Below are positions 7,389 through 12,452 of a DNA stretch of 12,452 bases, piece by piece. The position numbers and the translations under genes are program-made. The DNA is from Bremia lactucae. Lineage: Eukaryota; Oomycota; Peronosporomycetes; Peronosporales; Peronosporaceae. The stretch spans positions 2,715,012 to 2,727,463 of the forward strand of contig NC_090610.1 in NCBI RefSeq assembly GCF_004359215.1, in the 5' to 3' direction. Numbering within the stretch: position 1 is the first letter of the stretch; each line of letters opens with the position of its first letter. A model generated the notes under the pieces. That model had not been told where the DNA came from and searched no databases. It was given only the letters and a program-made list of their open reading frames with translations.

Positions 7389-8570
7389 TCAAGGGGCATC
7401 CGCCAAAGCCTGATGGTTCCGAGCCAAAGACTTATTGTCTCGGAACAAAGTCTGATTCTCTTGAACCAGACGATCCACTCTTTCCTCCAAGGAAGAGATT
7501 TCTGACGAGTTGTCACCAGCTTGTTTTGAAGGGACCGATGTGTCCTTTCGTTTCCCAGTTTATTAGTCGCAACCTGCGCACAGTTTCTCAACTGGTGTCC
7601 ACCCTCGCATGATAGTTGGATATCTCGTTCCCAACTGATGTTGGACGTTCCGGGTCTTGTCTTGCAGTACGCCGAGAACCGTCCATCATAGAATGAGCAC
7701 TTCCCGCGATCGTAAAAGAATTGGAGTTCTCAGACCCTTGACGCATCTCGTAAGAGATGAGAGTCTCCAATGCGAATCTTTTAGGGAATGCACTTACTTA
7801 GGGGCATGACCTGCACCCTTGAAACAGCATGGGCATGAGTCCCCCCAACGAGAGCAAGGAATCCCTGCCTCTCTAGACCAACGGTGCAACTTATTGTGTG
7901 CACCGACTACGGTCCATTTCTCGAACCGTTCATGGAAAGCGTTAAGCTTGTCAAGCCAGACCTTACGACCTATGTTTTGTACGTTCTGTACAAAGGCTGT
8001 CCAAGCTTGGAACAAATGTTGACATCTTTTGCCCGTTTGCAAGTGTATCACCGACGCGCCGGTACAAGGCATCGATGAAGAATTCAGTTTCATCCTCACT
8101 AGGCTTGTGAAGCCTGGATGAGTCGAATGACGGAATATAATTTTGATCGTTTGTCATACGAGACCAACAAATTGGAGTTCTCTTATAGGGCAACCAAGGC
8201 CTCTTTCCAGGAGCGAACCGCGGCCCCTCTCCTGTTGGATCATATTAGCGATAACGCTAACTTGGCCCATGAAGCGATCCCTAGAATCACTCCTTCCTGA
8301 TGATGCAAACTAGCACCACCAGTAGCACTCTTCCCTTTCGCGACCACTTAGTTCCTAATGACGCATACTAACGTCCCCAGAGTGGTCGCTGCCCACGGAG
8401 TCATCGGATAATGACTTCCCACCAAATAGTTACGACGAGTCAAACAACCTCGTTATCACCTTTCTGGTTGTCACGTTAGAACCCTAAGGTTTTAAGGACT
8501 CGGCCCCGGGTGATCCAGCGGCCTTTTCAGTAGCCACAGCGTCGGGCGATGCCGGTGACTTGGTCCAGTC
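7389..8570 (-). pseudogene. Cys-rich, coiled-coil gag-like pseudogene
   Basis: I do not firmly recognise this gene; it most resembles the structural (gag-like) ORFs of oomycete retroelements. Reading right to left, the segments are: an acidic Ser-rich start (SPASPDAVATEKAAG near 8550; SLSDDSVGSDHSGDV near 8405); then PSEDETEFFIDALYRR (about 8110); then WLDKLNAFHERFEKW (about 7955-7915). A Cys cluster IPCSRWGDSCPCCFKGAGH follows (7862-7806), then a second Cys/His group SCEGGHQLRNC (7612-7580), close to a zinc knuckle but one residue short. The last segment is a heptad-like helix, SSLEERVDRLVQENQTLF and onward, ending at a TGA (7389-7391). At least four frame changes and several stops break it. 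It adjoins LTR fragment A on the same strand. The first third is the least certain. Confidence 0.5.
8340..8389. other. Hairpin GCGACCACT / AGTGGTCGC
   Basis: Perfect 9-bp arms at 8340-8348 and 8381-8389 enclose 32 bases. The left arm and the following CTAATGAC (8355-8362) echo the element tail at 92-111 (GCGACCACT, then CTAATGAC), so this may be a displaced scrap of a plus-strand 3' tail. The alternative is that it is part of the minus-strand reading across it. Confidence 0.35.
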
Positions 8571-8728
8571 ACCTCATGTGCTTCACATGCACAAGGGTGG
8601 GCCACAATGTGAATTACACCCAAGGGGTGGGTCTAATTACTTCACTTAAGTAATTAACCATCCCCTTAAGTACACAAAGTGTATCTAACGGGGATTGTGT
8701 AATATAGGGCAACCTTTAGCGCGTTACA
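8571..8728 (-). repeat. LTR fragment A (family II), minus strand, truncated
   Basis: Read on the minus strand it starts TGTAACGCGCTAAAGGTTGC at 8728 and stays alignable with LTR B (8781 onward) to about 8571, where the match ends in CACATGAGGT. A full-length LTR of this family is about 530 bp (see LTR B), so some 370 bp of the 3' part is missing. The sequence beyond the break looks like the start of the gag-like pseudogene. A polypurine tract lies directly upstream on the minus strand, making this a 3' LTR by that criterion. Hairpins at 8575-8589 and 8635-8655 are perfect. Confidence 0.7.
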
Positions 8729-8745
8729 CCATCCCCCCTTTAAGA
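8729..8745 (-). other. Polypurine tract of LTR A
   Basis: On the minus strand, TTCTTAAAGGGGGGATGG runs straight into TGTAACGCGC. It is the same kind of tract as at 131-145 and is diagnostic of the internal/3' LTR boundary of a minus-strand element. Confidence 0.7.
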
Positions 8746-8780
8746 ACGAATTTTCTTTTGCAAATTTGTCAAAGAGGAAC
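8746..8780. other. Short spacer between two inverted LTR heads
   Basis: Only about 50 bases, including the tract above, separate the start of LTR A (minus) from the start of LTR B (plus). On the minus strand it reads as the last bases of an element tail. On the plus strand it ends in the purine run AAAGAGGAA (8771-8779), just before LTR B. Confidence 0.45.
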
Positions 8781-9310
8781 TTTAACGGGCTAAAGTTGCC
8801 CTAATGTTAGACAGTCCCCGTTAAGTACACTTGGTGCACTAAAGGGGATGCTCTATTACACAAATAATTGTAATTAGACCCACCACTCGGGTGTGTTTAC
8901 ATTTGTGACCAACCCTTGTGTATGTGATGCACATAGGTGCATTCACATTAGGAGGGATGACGGCTAGCGTCATCCGTTACGCGAGGTATCACGAAAGATA
9001 CGCTCGCAATACATGTTAGTGTTATCTACAGAGATGGCAATTAATTGGTGAAAATACAAATTTGTATTTAGTGCGATTAAATATAAATCAGTCTGAAAAC
9101 TACTTTCTACTTAGCAAGTGCGCGGGAGGGGCCGGATTACCGCTCCCGTGACGACACCTTACTCGAGTACTTAGTGTGTTGGGTGAGGTCGCTACAGCGC
9201 CCACCACAACTACCTCACTGCACGCAAGAGAAGCTGGTTTTACCGCTTCCTCGCTGTGCTAGGGTGTGTGCCTAAGTAGAGCGTAGCCGCATTACGACGT
9301 CCCGCCTTCA
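8781..9310 (+). repeat. LTR B (family II), 5' LTR, about 530 bp
   Basis: It starts TTTAACGGGCTAAAGTTGCC, a decayed form of the TGTAAC start, and is homologous to LTR A in inverse orientation for about 155 bp. It ends ...CTTCA at 9310, with a primer site two bases later, so it behaves as a 5' LTR. Inside are a hairpin TATGTG/CACATA (8921-8935), GGATGACG/CGTCATCC (8955-8975), and an 18-bp perfect palindrome AAATACAAATTTGTATTT (9052-9069), followed by the AT-rich ATTAAATATAAATC, a possible TATA region. A G+C-rich segment makes up its last 200 bp. Confidence 0.7.
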
Positions 9311-9311
9311 C

Positions 9312-9323
9312 TTGGTAGCACTT
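9312..9323 (+). other. Primer binding site after LTR B
   Basis: TTGGTAGCACTT matches the primer site of copy P (1969-1980) and lies two bases after the LTR end. The two LTR families therefore appear to use the same tRNA primer. Confidence 0.65.
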
Positions 9324-9366
9324 GAAATCCTTCCTACGACCTTCATCTCTGCGTGTGTACGTGAGG

Positions 9367-9619
9367 ATGGCTCATCTCCCCCACCTCTCCGAACATCATC
9401 GGGAGGTGGCAGGGCATATGACGCAGGGACTTGGTGAACAAGCCTTGTCCAGGATTCTGGGCAGTCCTCCTGAGCAACATGTTGCTAAGTTGGAGCAGTT
9501 TGAGGCATTCGTGCTCGGATTGCGGAGAGCCGCGTCCGAGGCACAGATTCATGTTGCGGTGGAGTCCGTCACTCAGACTCAGCTGAGGCATGAGCAGGCT
9601 CGGAGCAAGGCTCTCAACG
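9367..9619 (+). pseudogene. gag: Truncated gag N-terminus of the LTR B element
   Basis: The ATG at 9367 is the first after the primer site, 57 bp past the LTR, as expected for gag. About 84 codons are open and helix-rich: MAHLPHLSEHHREVAGHMTQ, then EQALSRILGSPPEQHV, EQFEAFVLGLRRAASEAQ, and LRHEQARSKALNASL at the end. No zinc knuckle is reached. At about 9620 the sequence switches to the polypurine tract and tail of the minus-strand copy M; the frame runs a few codons into that DNA and stops at 9643-9645. I cannot assign it beyond a gag-position ORF. It differs from the gag remnant at 2018 and from the readable parts of the minus-strand gag-like gene. Confidence 0.55.
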
Positions 9620-9760
9620 CCTCCCTAAAACGACATTCACTCTGACTGTCATTGGATAGAGGAATCACTATAATACCACTTAATTGAAAACGATGTTGAT
9701 TGGTCAGAACCATCATTTTTAATTCTTTCGCATGGTTACCAAGTCCATGCGGGTATGCGA
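9620..9760 (-). mobile_element. 3' tail and polypurine tract of copy M, LTR missing
   Basis: On the minus strand the end reads AATGTCGTTTTAGGGAGG, matching the tract at 125-140. The preceding 100 bases match 23-125, including CTGACCAATC. At the point where TGTAAC should begin, the sequence instead becomes plus-strand gag of the LTR B element. A hairpin CGCATGG/CCATGCG lies at 9729-9751, and a second perfect one, CGCATCTC/GAGATGCG, at 9771-9790. Confidence 0.75.
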
Positions 9761-10080
9761 GTAGTCCGCTCGCATCTCCTTCGAGATGCGCGATGCGATT
9801 GACGTTTCTCAATCGATTTACAGGCGCCAGGGGCGCGTGTTTTCCGATAAACCCTTTGATACATCGGATGGGTCTCGTCATACTGACAGACGATGCCCCC
9901 AAAGTCAACAATCAGCTAGAAATGAGGCTCTCAGCTGTCATGCGAAGGCGGACTTCAGCGCCAGCGAACCAGATAACTCGTTCGCTGCCCCTTCACATCA
10001 CGGTGGTTTAGAATATGTTCCACGAGGAAACGCTGACCACCATGGGAATCCACCAGTGGTTGTGGCGGAGGAGGAAAAAT
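9761..10080 (-). pseudogene. Chromodomain and C-terminal end of copy M pol
   Basis: Reading right to left, a proline-rich lead-in (FPPPPQPLVDSHGGQRFLVE) is followed by HILNHRDVKGQRTSYLVRWR, the first part of a chromodomain, and a TGA at 9955-9957. The second part continues in another frame with CQYDETHPMYQ (near 9895-9865) and a basic tail (SIEKRQSHRASRRR). The order after GPY/F is the normal one for chromodomain-bearing Ty3/gypsy elements. At least one stop and one frameshift break the domain. Confidence 0.7.
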
Positions 10081-10395
10081 TAGATTTAACCTGTGTGTCG
10101 TATCTAGAGTCGAAGATCGACAAACCCGACCACTTCCTCCATATATTGGAGGAGGGTCTTGAACACGAGCGCGGTAAAGCGTCACTCGTTGGAGCAAACG
10201 GTGCAAGCTCACTATATCGAACAGATGGAAACCCGTTCGAAGAGTGCGTGCTCAGTGTTGGAGTACGAACGGAAGTATCACGCTCTTCGTGATGAGCTGT
10301 CGTCAGCTCATCGCTGTTTCGAGGATCTTTGGGCCCGACACGAGGATCTCCAAATTCAGCATAAGAATCTGGTTCGTGATTACAACAATCCAATA
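10054..10395 (-). pseudogene. Variable linker between GPY/F and chromodomain (copy M); antisense frame reads as a coiled coil
   Basis: The minus strand is open from 10393 to 9998 and reads as a polar Ser/Thr/Pro-rich linker (HEPDSYAEFGDPRVGPKDPR, TPTLSTHSSNGFPSVRYSEL), which suits this position in pol. The plus strand is also open and reads as heptad-like helix: LESKIDKPDHFLHILEEGL in one frame, then EYERKYHALRDELSSAHR and EDLQIQHKNLVRDYN in another (10260-10395). Which strand was coding is not settled by the sequence. I favour the minus-strand linker. Confidence 0.4.
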
Positions 10396-10735
10396 GGGAT
10401 CTTGATAAGGGTAGTCAGATCCGTCCTCGAAAGAGACTGCGTACTGATGGTACGGGCGGAGCCGACCAACGTAAAACGTAGGATGTGAACGCATCCTACG
10501 TGGCAATTCTATTGTGTACGCATTGCCTCTGCGATGCAGTTCACGGAGTGGCCCTATGAACTTGGTTAGTAGTTTACTGCTACCTACAATAGTGACTTCT
10601 CGCATAGGTAAGTTAACCGTAGAGAGTAGTACTAGTCAATAATCGTAAATGAAAGAACATTTGCTCTTCAATGTTTGTCTGCGTTCCGTTTCTGACGGTC
10701 CACTGCGTTAGCAATGGTCTCCTGTACCAAACGGA
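10396..10735 (-). pseudogene. Integrase C-terminal GPY/F module of copy M
   Basis: Right to left, pieces of the lead-in are spread over three frames (for instance LVLLSTVNLP near 10635-10606). Then SSKLLTKFIGPLRELHRRGN and AYTIELPRRMRSHPTFYVGR run in one open frame from 10605. FIGP and AYTIELP are the hallmarks of the GPY/F module. The frame goes on to YHQYAVSFEDGSDY (about 10410) and into the linker. Frameshifts separate it from the integrase core to its right. A perfect hairpin, CGTAGGATG/CATCCTACG, lies at 10477-10500. Confidence 0.75.
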
Positions 10736-11659
10736 CTACTGATTCTCGGGCCAGCAGGAAATTCTCTGCTGCTCATTTGTTTTGTCTTTTTCAGTGCGTT
10801 TTGTGCGCACTGCCATGAGATCTTTCTCATCTTCGATGTCGAAGCAATCAACATCGACATCATTCGAGTCGTTGGTAACTTCGACGCGTGATGAGCATAA
10901 GCCAGAAATGGTTTTGCTCGCGCGAGTCCACCCCCCTCTTAAACTAGAGGATCCCTCTAGTTGAGTGGGTACGCGTGGATGGCGTAAACCATCCACGAAG
11001 ATCGGTGTATGCGTTGTAGACGTATGCACCGAATTGTTGATGGCGAATTCGACCATCGGTAAAAACTCGCTATAAATCGGATATGATTGGACGTAACCTC
11101 GGAGTATCTCTTCGAGGACGCGATTTACGCGTTCCGTCTGGCCATCTATCTCTGGATGATCAGAAGTTGACATAGTCAGCCGTGCTCCGAGAGATCGGAA
11201 CACGGATTGCCAAAACTTCGCCATCAACCGTAGATCTCTACCCGAGACCAGTTCACGGGATGATCTGTGATGTCTGAATACCGTGTCGAATAAGACATGG
11301 GCATAGCCCGGAGCCGTGATTGACTCTGGTACTGCAGCAAGATGTACCATCTTGCTGAATCTGTCTTCAAAAACAAGAATTGCATTGCTTTTGTGATCGT
11401 CTTCGGGAAATCCGAAGACGAAGTCCATAAATACGGACTGCCAACATTCTGCCAGAAGTGGTAGAGGTTGGAGAAGTGCACGGGATGAAGGGCTAGGCTT
11501 CACCCGTTGAAATACCTCGCAAGCAAGAATGTACTTGCGCACGAACTGATACTGACAGGGCCAGTAAAAGTCGCGACTTACTGTGAGATGAGTTTTCTCA
11601 CGTCCGCGATGCCCACTTGTTGGTGCATCCTGACACTCAAAAATGATGCGCAAGCGCAA
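10736..11659 (-). pseudogene. Integrase of copy M: long open frame with lost catalytic and zinc residues
   Basis: About 307 codons are open, the longest coding stretch in the window. It starts in the zinc finger (FECQDAPTSGHRGREK), runs through the catalytic core and an acidic linker, and stops at 10736-10738. The first zinc His is Gln (codon 11630-11632) and the last zinc Cys is Phe (11510-11512, CEVF); His at 11609-11611 and Cys at 11519-11521 remain. In the core, MDF carries the first Asp (11423-11425) and DGQTER the Glu (11132-11134). SGRD replaces the family's SDRD, with Gly at 11240-11242 exactly where the second Asp belongs. The catalytic spacing is otherwise the expected 35 residues. 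There is no real start codon at the right end, since the frame simply opens after a frameshift. It would be catalytically dead. Confidence 0.85.
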
Positions 11660-12452
11660 GCATCGTGAGTAGGGACGACTACACGTGGAGTGTCGCCGGC
11701 AACGGCTGTGTAGTAAAGTAAGCCGTTGCGTGTTGTGTATCGATCAGATATAAAGCCGGTAGATCTATAAAAGATTTATCGGATGGATTCATTAAATGAT
11801 CCATCAGAAAAAAAAGGTCCTTATCTTTTTTATAGGCTTTCTTTATTTCATCAACTAAGGTTGATGATGGAACACTCGTAGTGAGTGTTGCAACAGTAAG
11901 ATCACTTTTACTGTTGGGGTGCACTGCTGACTCGAAATCGGGTCGGCGTGATAACGCATCAGCGACGACATTAAGTCGTCCTGGTTTATATTCGACGGAG
12001 AAGTTATACTCCGCGAAGAAGGATAGCCACCTCGCCATTCTTTGCGAGAGGTGTGGGCTATTGACGGCCGTGCGTAATGACGCATGGTCCGTATATACGA
12101 TGAACGGTCTATCTCCTAGGAGGTAGACCCTAAATTTAGCCAATGAATATTTCATGGCAAGGAGTTCCTTGTCATGCACTGGATAATTGCGTTCAGCTGG
12201 TTGCAGCTGACGCGATTGGTAACAGACGACGCGCTCCGCGCCATCTGTATCGTATTGCATTAACGCACAGCCGATTGCGAAATCGCTGGCGTCACAGACC
12301 ACATGGAATGGTCTGTCTTGATCCGCAATCGCCAATATGGGCGATTGCATCAAGCTTTGCTTGATTCCTTCAAATGAACGCTGACAATCAGCGTTCCATA
12401 ACCATTTCTCGTCTTTTTTCAAGAGACGAGAGAGATGTACTGTCATCTCTGC
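11660..12452 (-). pseudogene. RT connection and RNase H of copy M, cut by the window edge
   Basis: Open from the window edge to a stop at 11679-11681. It starts in the end of the reverse transcriptase (LSRLLKKDEKWLWNADC), then RNase H with all four acidic residues visible: CDASDFAIGCALM (Asp codon 12291-12293), HDKELLAMKY (Glu), VYTDHASLR (Asp) and VVADALSRRPD (Asp). The segment after RNase H leads to the integrase zinc finger. At about 11690-11715 the frame shifts: GDTPRVVVPTHD is readable in a second frame, and the integrase opens in a third. RNase H itself is undamaged. The catalytic RT would lie to the right, outside the window. Confidence 0.85.

Noticed and set aside
8571..8935. Terminal inverted repeats of a DNA transposon
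   Set aside because: The inverted copies face outward from a 50-bp centre, and B has an LTR end followed by a tRNA primer site. They are two LTR heads, not the ends of one DNA transposon.
9786..10292. 168-codon plus-strand open frame
   Set aside because: Its first two thirds are antisense to a clear chromodomain on the minus strand. Only the last part joins the coiled-coil question raised in the findings.
10477..10500. Regulatory hairpin CGTAGGATG/CATCCTACG
   Set aside because: It lies inside GPY/F coding sequence, and copy P does not keep both arms, so there is no evidence for a separate role.

Overview
The window looks like transposon-packed eukaryotic DNA, most likely from an oomycete of the Phytophthora / downy mildew type. 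The basis is the kind of element present: Ty3/gypsy retrotransposons with a C-terminal chromodomain, LTRs running TGTAAC...GTTACA, and a primer site containing TGGTAGCA. That assignment is by family resemblance only. I see no intact host gene, no RNA gene and no bacterial signal. Every retroelement here is broken by stops, frameshifts, truncation or rearrangement.

Layout, left to right. 1-145 is the 3' end of a plus-strand element, with a polypurine tract leading into its 3' LTR (146-597). 598-1478 is AT-rich DNA with nothing recognisable. 1479-1967 is the 5' LTR of a second plus-strand element (copy P), followed by its primer site. Degenerate gag (2018-2700), protease (2939-3311), reverse transcriptase (4190-4990), RNase H (5000-5560) and integrase (5580-6980) come next. 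After integrase, copy P is scrambled: a chromodomain piece (7100-7234) sits before the second half of the integrase GPY/F module (7253-7344).

The centre is a mosaic. A Cys-rich, coiled-coil gag-like pseudogene on the minus strand (7389-8570) is joined to a minus-strand LTR fragment A (8571-8728). Fifty-two bases later, a plus-strand LTR B of the same family begins (8781-9310), with its own primer site and gag start (9367-9619). That gag stops abruptly at the polypurine tract of a third, minus-strand element (copy M). Copy M then runs right to left: 3' tail (9620-9760), chromodomain (about 9840-10080), linker, GPY/F (10396-10735), integrase (10736-11659) and RNase H (11679-12452). It leaves the window on the right.

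Copies P and M are close relatives in opposite orientation. Their RNase H and integrase cores mirror each other about position 8714-8739, and the two inverted LTR heads A and B mirror about 8755. The window is therefore an imperfect inverted repeat of about 7 kb. The most interesting points are this symmetry, the scrambled domain order in P, the different ways the two integrases were lost, an antisense coiled-coil reading placed just after GPY/F in both copies, and hairpins that keep pairing through compensatory changes between copies. No undescribed functional system is demonstrated.
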